Origin: Chromatiales bacterium
GTDB lineage: Bacteria; Pseudomonadota; Gammaproteobacteria; Chromatiales; Chromatiaceae
Direction: 5' to 3'
Length of the DNA stretch: 39,428 nt
Assembly (NCBI GenBank): GCA_024712425.1
Contig: JAKRWE010000008.1
Span: 1-39,428, forward strand
Part shown: positions 29,925 through 37,691 of the stretch, piece after piece
How positions within the stretch are numbered: position 1 is the stretch's first letter
Layout of the letters: the number at the start of each line of letters is the position of its first letter
The notes under the pieces: generated by a model
What the model saw: only the letters and a program-made list of their open reading frames with translations
What the model was told of the DNA's origin: nothing
The model's database searches: none
Position numbers and translations under genes: made by a program

Positions 29925-31621
29925 TCAGTCCTTGGTGACGCGGTTGAGTTCTTCCAGGCTGGTGACGCCCGCCTTGACCTTGCGCAGCCCGGAGGTGCGC
30001 AGGTCCTCGACGCCTTCTTTATTGGCCTGGTCACGAAGCTGCACTGCATTGGCGTCCTCCATGATCAGGCGTTCCATCTCCTCGCTGATCGGCATCACCT
30101 CGAAGATGCCGACCCGGCCCTTGTAGCCCTGGGTGCACTTGGGGCGGCCGACTGCCTTGTAGACCCGCCAGTCGCCTTTCAGGTCGGCCTTGGTGAAGCC
30201 TTCCTTGACCAGGGCCTCGCGCGCCAGGTCATCGGGCTCCTTGCAGTGTTCGCACAGGCGCCGGGCCAGAATCAGGTTGACCGAGGAGGCGATGTTGAAC
30301 GGCGGGATCCCCATGTTGGCCAGGCGGGTCAGGGTCTGGGGTGCGTCATTGGTGTGCAGGGTGGAGAGTACCAGGTGGCCGGTTTGGGCCGCCTTGACCG
30401 CGATCTCTGCGGTCTCCAGGTCACGGATCTCACCGACCATCACGATATCCGGGTCCTGGCGCAGGAAGGCGCGCAGCGCCGAGGCGAAGGTCAGACCGGT
30501 CTTCGGGTTCACGTTTACCTGGTTGATGCCCGCGACCTGGATCTCGACCGGATCCTCGGCCGTGGAGATGTTGATCTCCGGCGCATTCAACAGGTTGAGC
30601 GCGGTATACAGGGAGACCGTCTTACCGCTGCCGGTCGGGCCGGTGACCAGGATCATGCCGTAGGGTTTCTTGATCGCGGAGAGGAAGGCCTCCTTCTGGG
30701 CCTCCCCGAAGCCGAGGGCATCGACGCCCACCTTGGCCGCGGACGAATCCAGGATACGCAGCACCACCTTCTCGCCATACAGGGTGGGGCAGGTGTTGAC
30801 CCGGAAATCGATCGCCCGGTTGCGCGAGAGTGCCAGCTTGATCTGTCCGTCCTGGGGAATCCGCCGCTCGGCGGTGTTGAGCCGCGCCATGACCTTCAGG
30901 CGGGCCGCGAGACGGGGGGCAGGTTGACCGGTGGGGTTGCCACCTCGTGCAGGATGCCGTCCTGGCGAAAGCGTACGCGAAAGTTTTTCTCGTAGGGTTC
31001 GAAATGGATGTCGGATGCACCGCCATTGATGGCGTCCAGCAGGATCTTGTTCACATACCGGACCACCGGCGCATCGTCGACCCCGAGGTTGGCGTCATCC
31101 CCGTCCTTTTCCTCGGCCACGTCGATATCGAGGCTTTCCAGGTCGGCGTCGAGCATCTCGCTCATGGCCGCGTCCTGGGCCTCCAGGGCGTGATCCAGTG
31201 CTGCCTTGAGCTTGTGTTCCTCGACCAGCACCGCATCGGTGGCCAGCCCGGTGTGGAACTTGATCTCGTCCAGGCCCTGGTGGTCGGTGGGATCGGAGAC
31301 CGCCAGGAACAGGCGCTTGCCACGCTGGAACAGCGGCAACGCGTGGTGTTTGTTGATCAGCTTTTCATCCACCAGGCTGATCGGCATCTGCTCCCGGTCC
31401 ATGGCGTCCAGGTCGAACAGGGAGACGCCGTATTCCTGCGAGGCAGCGGTGGCGATGGCCGTCGAATCGACCAGGCCTTCCGCCACCAGGTGGGCCACCA
31501 AGTGTTGCCCCGATTTGGCCGCGCCTTCGAGTGCGGCGATAGCCTGTTCCTTGGTCAGCAGTTGGTCGTTGACCAGACGTCGTGCGAGGCCGCTGATACG
31601 GATGGGGGCGGGTGTATTCAT
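29925..31621 (-). pseudogene. pilB: Type IV pilus assembly ATPase PilB, one-base frameshift
   Basis: Hexameric ATPase for pilus extension. The gene reads from ATG at 31621 (MNTPAPIRISGLARRLV) through the N1/MshEN-like domain to about 30914, then loses frame. The remaining 321 codons ([15 protein letters not shown] onward, ending 29925) are complete, with Walker A GPTGSGKT, the ATPase motif [19 protein letters not shown], and a zinc module CEHC/CTQGYKG. The break is at the G6 run 30914-30919 (C6 on the coding strand); one added base gives a 565-residue protein of normal size. No other damage is visible. Confidence 0.92.
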
Positions 31622-31665
31622 TCTGGAGAGGAGTTGACCTTGAGCTCAAGAAATTGCAGGCAAGT

Positions 31666-31694
31666 ATATAACGCACAAGGAATTTGTGTCGTAA
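31666..31694 (-). promoter_or_regulatory. Possible pilB promoter
   Basis: On the minus strand TTACGA (31689-31694) and TTATAT (31666-31671) are 17 bases apart, about 45 bases upstream of the pilB ATG. The IS21 end lies 34 bases further upstream, so the core promoter would be intact but any activator sites beyond 31728 are separated by IS sequence. Confidence 0.4.
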
Positions 31695-31795
31695 AACCCG
31701 GGGTGCAAGCGAAAAGTTGCGACCGAGTGTCAATGGCCAATAATTTTGACCCCCCCTCGGCCAATAAAATTGACCCACCCGGGGCGACAAAAAAA

Positions 31796-32536
31796 TCAGC
31801 TCTCGCGTTTGTGCTTCAGTCGATAGCTCTCACCTCCCAGCATGAAGATGTGTGAATGGTGGATCAGCCGGTCCACGATGGGCACGGCCACGTTGTCGTC
31901 GGCGAAGAACTCGCCCCAGGCGGTGAAGTCCTTGTTGGTGGTGATGATCACCGAGCGGTACTCGTACAGGGCATTGACCAGCTGGAACAGGTTGTGGCGG
32001 GCCTGGCGGTTCATGGGCAGGTAGCCCAGCTCGTCGATGATCAGCAAGTCGAACTTCTGCAGGGCGGTGATCTGCTTCTTCAGCTCGCCCTTGATCTCGG
32101 CCAGCTCCAGCTTCTCCACCAGGGCCAGGGCGGTGGTGAACAGCACCTTGTAGCCGGCCTCGATGGCCTCTTGGCCGATGCCGATGGCCAGGTGGGTCTT
32201 GCCCACCCCGGGCGGGCCGATGAACACCAGGTTGGCGCGCTCGTCGATGAAGCGGAAGTCCAGCAACTGGCTGACCTGGCGCTTGGTGATGGTAGTCTGG
32301 TGGCGGTAGTCGAACTCGGCCAGGCGCTTGTCCACCGGGAAGCCGGCCTTGCGTCGGTTCATGTCGATCCGCCGCTGGTTGCGCCGCTGCAGTTCTTCGG
32401 CCACCAGGGCCTCGGCGAAGGCCAGGTAGGAGACCTCGTTGGCCTCGGCCTGACGCAGCAGGTCGGCCAGGCCCTGGGCGATATGATTGCAGCGGATACC
32501 GCGGTACTGACGGGCGATCTGCTCAATGGAGGTCAC
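31796..32536 (-). CDS. istB: IS21-family helper ATPase IstB
   Basis: AAA+ (DnaC-like) helper of the IS21 transposase IstA. The protein has 246 residues, full length. Walker A is GPPGVGKTH and Walker B LLIIDELGYL. The start is a GTG at 32536, chosen because AGGAGGTGA lies 4 bases upstream on the minus strand. With istA truncated it cannot act alone in this copy. Confidence 0.93.
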   Translation of the reverse strand: MTSIEQIARQYRGIRCNHIAQGLADLLRQAEANEVSYLAFAEALVAEELQRRNQRRIDMNRRKAGFPVDKRLAEFDYRHQTTITKRQVSQLLDFRFIDERANLVFIGPPGVGKTHLAIGIGQEAIEAGYKVLFTTALALVEKLELAEIKGELKKQITALQKFDLLIIDELGYLPMNRQARHNLFQLVNALYEYRSVIITTNKDFTAWGEFFADDNVAVPIVDRLIHHSHIFMLGGESYRLKHKRES

Positions 32537-32578
32537 AGGTCACCTCCTGCACCGACGGGAGCACCGCGGCATAGCCGC

Positions 32579-32803
32579 TCAGGCGGTCACTGCCGTCCGT
32601 AGGGGGGGCGGTGGGGTTGGTGAGGCCGGCGGGGCCGCCGGTGGATCGACAAAGCGCCCGGGGTCGGCGGCATAGGCCTCGAAGTACGCCCGGCATTGGC
32701 TGGTGGTCAGCGCCGGGCGCTCGATCAACTGATCCAGCAGCGTCTGCGGCAGGTCCGTATGCTGGCGCAGCAGCCCCCGGAGGGCAACCAGCTGGTCCTT
32801 GTG
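32579..32803 (-). pseudogene. istA: C-terminal fragment of IS21 transposase IstA
   Basis: About 74 residues including LLDQLIERPALTTSQCRAY and a Pro-rich tail, directly upstream of istB in its orientation. The remainder is missing: the reading runs into the miniature ISNCY-like element at 32803/32804. Assignment to IstA rests mainly on position and on the LLDQLIERPAL-type C-terminus; the DDE domain is absent. Confidence 0.6.
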
Positions 32804-33291
32804 TGTTAGTCCAAAGCAGTAATGTCCCCTTTGTCCAATTCTAAAATGTCCCCTTTTGATTTCGGGAGGGGTGGTGACAGAGGAGACCATTGCGATGACA
32901 CAGAAGACGGTGGACCGGCTGGGGGTGGTTCAGCAGGTTGTCGACCGGCAGTTGCGGCAGAAAGAGGCGGCACGGCAGTTGGACTTGAGCGTGCGGCAGA
33001 TCAAGCGCCTGGTGGTCCGATACCGGGCCGAGGGAGCGGCTGGACTGGTTTCCCGCCACCGGGGCAGGCGCCCCAACAACCAGATCGCCGATGCGCTCCG
33101 GCAGGAGATCCTCGAGAAAGCATCCACGCCACCGTCGAGAAGGCCAAGACCATCCAACTCAACCGCAGGGCCCACAGGCCTGCACCGGACCATCCCTGGA
33201 GATGAGGCGCCCCTCGTCCCCTCATGACCCCGGACTCACCAAGGGGACATTTCAGCTTGGGAGAAAAGGGGACATTTTAGAATTGGGTTGA
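32804..33291 (+). mobile_element. Miniature ISNCY/IS1202-like element, copy A (488 bp)
   Basis: Left end TGTTAGTCC, right end GGGTTGA. Subterminal repeats CCAATTCTAAAATGTCCCC occur in inverse orientation near both ends, with further AATGTCCCC motifs that may be transposase sites. Inside is a transposase gene reduced to its two ends (see next entry). Copy B at 34332-34820 has the same internal structure in inverse orientation, differing by one indel and a few substitutions. Flanks are IS21 on the left and IS1380 on the right, with no target duplication visible. Confidence 0.8.
32895..33204 (+). pseudogene. Internally deleted ISNCY-family transposase
   Basis: ATG at 32895 begins MTQKTVDRLGVVQ and encodes the helix-turn-helix region (KEAARQLDLSVRQIKRLVVRYR) and AGLVSRHRGRRPNN, typical of ISNCY/IS1202 transposases. 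After about residue 75 (EILEKA) the catalytic core is missing. The gene C-terminus (ATVEKAKTIQLNRR then PDHPWR, stop at 33202-33204) follows in another frame. The whole DDE domain is deleted, so the product cannot transpose the element. Confidence 0.75.
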
Positions 33292-33615
33292 AACGAACGA
33301 TTCTTCGATCATTCGCTGCAGCCGCTTATTGCGCGCCAGGCCGACAATGTAGCCCACACCGTGGCGCGCACACCAGCGCGGCACACGGTGACGGCAGAAG
33401 CCCGAGTCGGCCCGCAGAATGATCCGCACGGCAGGCCAGGCCTGGCGTAGTCGTTTGACCAGTAATGCCAGGATGGTCCAGGTATGCTTGGCGCCGTCGA
33501 CATTGCTGGGCCTCAGATAACCGACCAGCAGCTGCTCACCGCAAAAGACATACAACGGGAGGAAGCAGTAGGCATCGTAATAACCATGGAAGAAGCGCCC
33601 TTCCTGCAGGCCGTG
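33292..33615 (-). pseudogene. IS1380-family transposase fragment
   Basis: An internal stretch of about 107 residues, reading from FFHGYYDAYCFLPLYVFCG through ILRADSGFCRHRVPRWCAR to GYIVGLARNKRL, which matches IS1380-type DDE transposases. The LRADSGF segment holds one catalytic aspartate. Both ends are missing: the miniature ISNCY-like element cuts it on the right of the reading and IS21 copy 2 on the left. No terminal repeats remain. Confidence 0.75.
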
Positions 33616-34022
33616 TGTCAATGGCCAATAATTTTGACCCCCCTCGGCCAATAAAATTGACCCACCCGGGGCGACAAAAAAATCAGCTCTCGCGTTTGTG
33701 CTTCAGTCGATAGCTCTCACCTCCCAGCATGAAGATGTGTGAATGGTGGATCAGCCGGTCCACGATGGGCACGGCCACGTTGTCGTCGGCGAAGAACTCG
33801 CCCCAGGCGGTGAAGTCCTTGTTGGTGGTGATGATCACCGAGCGGTACTCGTACAGGGCATTGACCAGCTGGAACAGGTTGTGGCGGGCCTGGCGGTTCA
33901 TGGGCAGGTAGCCCAGCTCGTCGATGATCAGCAAGTCGAACTTCTGCAGGGCGGTGATCTGCTTCTTCAGCTCGCCCTTGATCTCGGCCAGCTCCAGCTT
34001 CTCCACCAGGGCCAGGGCGGTC
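33616..34022 (-). mobile_element. IS21-family element, copy 2, truncated
   Basis: Starts with the same IS21 end as copy 1 and carries the last ~110 codons of istB (stop at 33683). It stops at about 34021, where the IS3 fragment begins. It lies in the same orientation as copy 1, 1888 bases away, so the two are direct repeats able to recombine. Confidence 0.88.
33683..34021 (-). pseudogene. istB: istB C-terminal fragment (IS21 copy 2)
   Basis: Identical by eye to the C-terminal part of the complete istB (LALVEKLELAEIKGELKKQ to RLKHKRES). It retains Walker B LLIIDELGYL but lacks Walker A and the N-terminus, which were removed at the IS3 junction near 34021. Confidence 0.88.
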
Positions 34023-34331
34023 CCCCCTGTGTCAGGATACATGTCGCCTCCCCGAGTTGGGGTAAATTAGAGAGCAAACAGGGGGCGGAAAAGAGGAACC
34101 AATGGCCCGTTATTCAGAAGAACGTAAGGCATCCGTGCTGAAGAAACTGCTACCGCCAAACAACCGGTCCGTAGCGGATGTGGCAAGAGAGGAAGGCATC
34201 TCGGAACCGACGCTATACAACTGGCGCAAGCAGGCGAAGGAGAAGGGCATGCCGGTACCGGGAAGTGGCAAACAGACGGATGATTGGTCAGCCGAGGCCA
34301 AGTTTGCCGCCGTTATTGAAACGGCGCCCTT
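34023..34331 (+). mobile_element. IS3-family element fragment (left end)
   Basis: Matches the left 300 bases of the complete IS3 element at 36041-36349, including terminal TGTCAGGATACATGTCGCC at 34030 and the first 76 codons of orfA (from 34102). It is cut at 34331/34332 by the miniature ISNCY-like element copy B. Bases CCCCCTG just outside TGTC are shared with the complete copy, so the exact IS limit is uncertain by about 7 bases. Confidence 0.88.
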
Positions 34332-34820
34332 TCAACCCAATTCTAAAATGTCCCCTTTTCTCCCAAGCTGAAATGTCCCCTTGGTGAGTCCGGGGTCATG
34401 AGGGGACGAGGGGGCGCCTCATCTCCAGGGATGGTCCGGTGCAGGCCTGTGGGTCCTGCGGTTGAGTTGGATGGTCTTGGCCTTCTCGACGGTGGCGTGG
34501 ATGCTTTGTCGAGGATCTCCTGCCGGAGCGCATCGGCGATCTGGTTGTTGGGGCGCCTGCCCCGGTGGCGGGAAACCAGTCCAGCCGCTCCCTCGGCCCG
34601 GTATCGGACCACCAGGCGCTTGATCTGCCGCACGCTCAAGTCCAACTGCCGTGCCGCCTCTTTCTGCCGCAACTGCCGGTCGACAACCCGCTGAACCACC
34701 CCCAGCCGGTCCACCGTCTTCTGTGTCATCGCAATGGTCTCCTCTGTCACCACCCCTCCCGAAATCAAAAGGGGACATTTTAGAATTGGACAAAGGGGAT
34801 ATTACTGCTTTGGACTAACA
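34332..34820 (-). mobile_element. Miniature ISNCY/IS1202-like element, copy B (489 bp)
   Basis: Inverse-orientation copy of 32804-33291 with the same internally deleted transposase (minus strand, start at about 34729) and the same ends. Its right 120 bases equal the window start (1-120). It lies between the IS3 fragment and the pilA upstream region. No target duplication is seen. Confidence 0.8.
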
Positions 34821-35047
34821 GTGCCGCCCCGGCACGTTGACAAACAATGGGGGTAAGGGAAAGGTGTGCCTGCAGCCTAGAAAATAGCCCTTCACGAGCC
34901 TTTCCACGTCCCGTTCGAGGCACCACATCTTCCATCCACTGACCGCCCGGAAAAGCGAGAAGCGGATGAAATATTCGGGCTAAAGGTATTGCGCCCTCAG
35001 TCGTTAAGTGGAGTCCAGACCCTGTATTCAGCCCCAAGGAGCTTGTT
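34821..35047 (+). promoter_or_regulatory. pilA upstream region
   Basis: 227 bases between the miniature IS end and pilA with no ORF. The pilA ribosome-binding site AAGGAG (35036-35041) is 6 bases before the ATG. A TTGACA at 34839-34844 has no matching -10. No clean sigma-54 site (GG-N10-GC), the usual pilA promoter type, was found. Confidence 0.4.
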
Positions 35048-35476
35048 ATGAAGAAGACACAATCCGGTTTTACCCTTATCGAACTGATGATCGTGGTCGC
35101 GATCATCGCCATCCCTGCCTATAACAACTACATCACCCAGGCAAAGATCAATGCGGCGCGTGACAACTTCGACGCAGCACATCGCCTGGTCAAGAACGAG
35201 GTGGCGCGTGTGGCGGCAGGCGGAACAGCCCCCACCAGCCTGACTGATATTCTGAATGAGGGTGAGAAAAAGTCACCGTTCGTATCCACGGCCGATGCCT
35301 TCGTAACGGCCAACTGCGCAGCTGCCACCAACGGTGGATCGGTAAAACTCTCCTCCGATACCCTGGCAGGTGCGAGTGGCACCCTGACGATAACGCTGTG
35401 TGATGACTCCAACAACAAACTCAGTGGCGCATTTTCCAACCTTGTCAACAGTGGTGTCGATGTGACTGTCGAGTGA
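35048..35476 (+). CDS. pilA: Type IV major pilin PilA-like, with helix deletion
   Basis: Prepilin with the class III signal MKKTQSG/FTLIELMIVV, cleaved before Phe by PilD; Glu5 is present. The protein has 142 residues with a C-terminal cysteine pair (TANCAA and TLCDD) that would form the pilin D-loop. The hydrophobic helix reads FTLIELMIVVAIIAIPAY: compared with the near-universal VVAIIGILAAIAIPAY it lacks six residues (GILAAI), an in-frame 18-base loss. This shortens the membrane-spanning/packing helix and moves Pro22 to position 16. Export and assembly may be impaired. The gene is otherwise intact, has a good ribosome-binding site, and belongs beside pilB/C/D, from which IS elements now separate it. 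Confidence 0.88.
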   Translation: MKKTQSGFTLIELMIVVAIIAIPAYNNYITQAKINAARDNFDAAHRLVKNEVARVAAGGTAPTSLTDILNEGEKKSPFVSTADAFVTANCAAATNGGSVKLSSDTLAGASGTLTITLCDDSNNKLSGAFSNLVNSGVDVTVE

Positions 35477-35484
35477 TGTAGTGC

Positions 35485-35518
35485 TCGCCCTGGACTCCGG
35501 TAACGGAGCCTGGGGCGA
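35485..35518 (+). terminator. GC-rich hairpin after pilA
   Basis: TCGCCCTGGACTCCG and CGGAGCCTGGGGCGA form a 15-position stem with one mismatch and a GTAA loop, 8 bases after the pilA stop. No U-tract follows. It could stabilise the pilA mRNA 3' end or contribute to termination together with the next hairpin. Confidence 0.45.
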
Positions 35519-35580
35519 TTCAGCTCATGCCTGTTAAGTCGATGTTCGTTGGTCCGGTGACGGCCCTTTCGCCCGAGAAA

Positions 35581-36047
35581 ATGGGACATCAACGGAAAAC
35601 CCAGCAACTGTTGCTGGGTTTTCTGTTTGTACTGCCACTGATCCTGATCTGGGATCTGCCCAACAAGACCGAGGTGCCGCGTTGGCTGGCGGCCAACCTG
35701 TTCGCGCCCGCGATTTTGCTGGTCTGGTTGTTCACATCGCGCCAGGGCCTGGTCTGGGGACGGCTGCATTTCCTGGTCACGCTGGTGCTGGGCGCCACTC
35801 TGCTCCTCAGCGTGGTCCGCCTGGACACCCCGGGCGTGCAGGCGGCGCTGCGCCAGCAGGTGACGCTGACACTGTTCTTCTTTTTCGGTGCGGCGTATTT
35901 TTCAGATGTGTCGGCGCGGCGCAGCCTGCTTCAGGTAACCGCAGCGGTCGGCTCCCTGATCGCCCTCATTGGCATTGCCCAGCACCTCAGTGGTTCGAAC
36001 CTGGGCCTGCCGGCCACCTCGGCCAGGGCCAGGGCGGTGGCCCCCTG
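35581..36047 (+). pseudogene. N-terminus of an O-antigen ligase/pilin glycosyltransferase-like membrane protein, cut by IS3
   Basis: About 150 residues with four or five hydrophobic segments (LLLGFLFVLPLILIWDL, LFAPAILLVWLF, LVTLVLGATLLLSVV, LTLFFFFGAAYF, LIALIGIAQHL), like the start of WaaL/Wzy/PglL-type proteins. Genes of this type directly downstream of pilA often encode pilin O-glycosyltransferases (TfpO/PglL), so that role is inferred from position only. The reading ends at the IS3 left end, which removes the catalytic periplasmic loop. The start is uncertain: 35527 is an alternative in-frame ATG, and neither has a strong ribosome-binding site. Confidence 0.65.
35596..35622 (+). terminator. 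Perfect 13-bp palindrome followed by T-rich sequence
   Basis: AAAACCCAGCAAC and GTTGCTGGGTTTT are exact inverse repeats around one base, followed by CTGTTTGT. This has the form of an intrinsic terminator active in both directions. It lies 120 bases after pilA yet inside the first codons of the ligase-like ORF, so it would either end pilA transcription or attenuate the downstream gene. Confidence 0.7.
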
Positions 36048-36119
36048 TGTCAGGATACATGTCGCCTCCCCGAGTTGGGGTAAATTAGAGAGCAAACAGG
36101 GGGCGGAAAAGAGGAACCA

Positions 36120-36656
36120 ATGGCCCGTTATTCAGAAGAACGTAAGGCATCCGTGCTGAAGAAACTGCTACCGCCAAACAACCGGTCCGTAGCGGATGTG
36201 GCAAGAGAGGAAGGCATCTCGGAACCGACGCTATACAACTGGCGCAAGCAGGCGAAGGAGAAGGGCATGCCGGTACCGGGAAGTGGCAAACAGACGGATG
36301 ATTGGTCAGCCGAGGCCAAGTTTGCCGCCGTTATCGAAACGGCGCCCTTGAGCGAGTCGGAGCTGAGCGAATACTGTCGTAGCAAGGGTCTGTATCCTGA
36401 GCAGATAAAGCGTTGGCGTGCAGCCTGCGTACAGGGCGCAGAGGCCCTTGGGGAACAACAAAGGCGCCAGCACCAGGCCAGTCGGCAGGAGAAGAAACGG
36501 ATCAAACAGCTGGAGCGAGAGCTCAAGCGAAAGGAGAAGGCATTGGCGGAGGCGACGGCCCTGCTGGTTCTGCGAAAAAAGTTGGAAGCCCTCTGGGGGG
36601 CGAGGAAGAATGATCCCCCACGCGCAAAGGCAGCAGCTGGTCACCTGGATCGATGA
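36120..36656 (+). CDS. IS3-family OrfA (helix-turn-helix protein)
   Basis: 178 residues. The N-terminal helix-turn-helix (RSVADVAREEGISEPTLYNW) recognises the IS ends, and a C-terminal coiled coil (RIKQLERELKRKEKALAEAT) mediates oligomerisation. It overlaps orfB by 47 bases. A left-end fragment of the same ORF is at 34102-34331. Confidence 0.9.
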   Translation: MARYSEERKASVLKKLLPPNNRSVADVAREEGISEPTLYNWRKQAKEKGMPVPGSGKQTDDWSAEAKFAAVIETAPLSESELSEYCRSKGLYPEQIKRWRAACVQGAEALGEQQRRQHQASRQEKKRIKQLERELKRKEKALAEATALLVLRKKLEALWGARKNDPPRAKAAAGHLDR

Positions 36657-37665
36657 AGCGGTTAGCGCAGGCGCTCGCAAGCGGAAGGCTTGCAAAGAGG
36701 CTGGAATCAGCCTGAGGACACTTCAGCGCTGGACGTCAGGGCATGGTGTGAAAGCCGATCAGCGGCCGGTAGTGGAGCGGCCCGTGCCGGGAAACCGGCT
36801 ATCAGAAGAGGAGCGGAAGGTGATCCTGGAGACCTGCAATGCCCCGGAGCACGCAGATCTTCCGCCAAGCCAGATTGTGCCCCGACTGGCTGACGAGGGT
36901 ATCTACCTGGCCTCGGAATCGAGCTTCTACCGGGTTCTGAGGGAGGCTGATCAACTGCATCATCGTGGCCGGTCGAAAGCGCCGCAGACTCGCAAGGGAC
37001 CGACCACCCATATCGCGGATGCTCCCAACCTGGTCTGGTCTTGGGATATCAGCTATCTGCCGTCCTGGGTGCGTGGGCAGTTCTTCTACCTGTATCTGAT
37101 TATCGATATCTACAGCCGAAAGATTGTGGGCTGGGAGGTGCATGAACAGGAGGGCGGCGAAGAGGCCGCCGCCCTGATCCAGCGCAGCGTGATTGCCGAA
37201 CACTGCTTCCGTCGGCCATTGGTGTTACATGCTGACAATGGCAGCCCGATGAAGTCACAGACTATGCAGAGCAAACTGTACGATCTGGGCATCATCCCCT
37301 CCCACAGCCGGCCGAGGGTAAGCAATGACAACCCCTATTCGGAATCGCTGTTCCGTACGTTGAAGTACTGCCCACGCTGGCCATCCGAAGGCCTTGAATC
37401 ACTGGAGGCGGCCCGCAAATGGGTGGGGCAGTTCGTGGATTGGTACAACCATGAGCATCGCCACAGCCAGATACGGTTCGTCACCCCAGCGCAGCGGCAC
37501 CGGGGAGAGGACAGCACCATTCTGGCATGCCGGAAGCAGGTCTATGAGCAAGCAAAAGCCGCCAATCCAGCCCGGTGGTCAGGCCAGACTCGGAATTGGG
37601 ATCCCGTTGGGTCGGTCGCATTGAATCCGGAACGTAACAACGAAGAAAAGTGTCGCGCCGCATGA
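36610..37665 (+). CDS. IS3-family OrfB DDE transposase
   Basis: 351 residues from ATG at 36610, chosen because GAGGAAG lies just upstream. The DDE triad is visible: Asp in SWDISYLPSW, Asp in LHADNGSPM and Glu in NPYSESLFRTLKY, with the helix region KRKACKEAGISLRTLQRW at the N-terminus. OrfB is in the +1 frame relative to OrfA, not the -1 frame of classical IS3 programmed frameshifting, so independent initiation is more likely than a fusion. It seems intact and able to move the truncated copies. Confidence 0.92.
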   Translation: MIPHAQRQQLVTWIDEAVSAGARKRKACKEAGISLRTLQRWTSGHGVKADQRPVVERPVPGNRLSEEERKVILETCNAPEHADLPPSQIVPRLADEGIYLASESSFYRVLREADQLHHRGRSKAPQTRKGPTTHIADAPNLVWSWDISYLPSWVRGQFFYLYLIIDIYSRKIVGWEVHEQEGGEEAAALIQRSVIAEHCFRRPLVLHADNGSPMKSQTMQSKLYDLGIIPSHSRPRVSNDNPYSESLFRTLKYCPRWPSEGLESLEAARKWVGQFVDWYNHEHRHSQIRFVTPAQRHRGEDSTILACRKQVYEQAKAANPARWSGQTRNWDPVGSVALNPERNNEEKCRAA

Positions 37666-37691
37666 TCGAAAAGGCGACATCTATCTTGACA

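Larger units (their letters stand above)
31728..32803 (-). mobile_element. IS21-family element, copy 1, truncated in istA
   Basis: The left end starts TGTCAATGGCCAATAATTTT and has the multiple terminal repeats GGCCAATAA-TTTTGACCC typical of IS21. It holds a complete istB and the last quarter of istA. The element stops at 32803, where the miniature ISNCY-like element begins. The first 406 bases are nearly identical to copy 2 (33616-34021), so both are recent. It separates pilB from pilA. Confidence 0.9.
36048..37691 (+). mobile_element. Complete IS3-family element (about 1.64 kb)
   Basis: Ends are TGTCAGGATACATGTCGCC (36048) and, inverted, TGTCAAGATAGATGTCGCC (ending 37691), 17 of 19 identical. 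It holds orfA and orfB. Left flank is the ligase-like gene; right flank is a methylase gene fragment. No target duplication is present, and the two flanks belong to unrelated genes, so this copy was involved in a rearrangement. Limits may extend 7 bases outward. Confidence 0.9.

Noticed and set aside
34838..35010. Sigma-54 promoter for pilA
   Set aside because: The nearest match (GGGCTAAAGGTATTGC at about 34976) has 11 rather than 10 bases between GG and GC; other GG pairs lack a GC at the right distance.
36550..36660. Programmed -1 frameshift making an IS3 OrfAB fusion
   Set aside because: OrfB lies in the +1 frame relative to OrfA and has its own start with a purine-rich site; no clear slippery run at the overlap.
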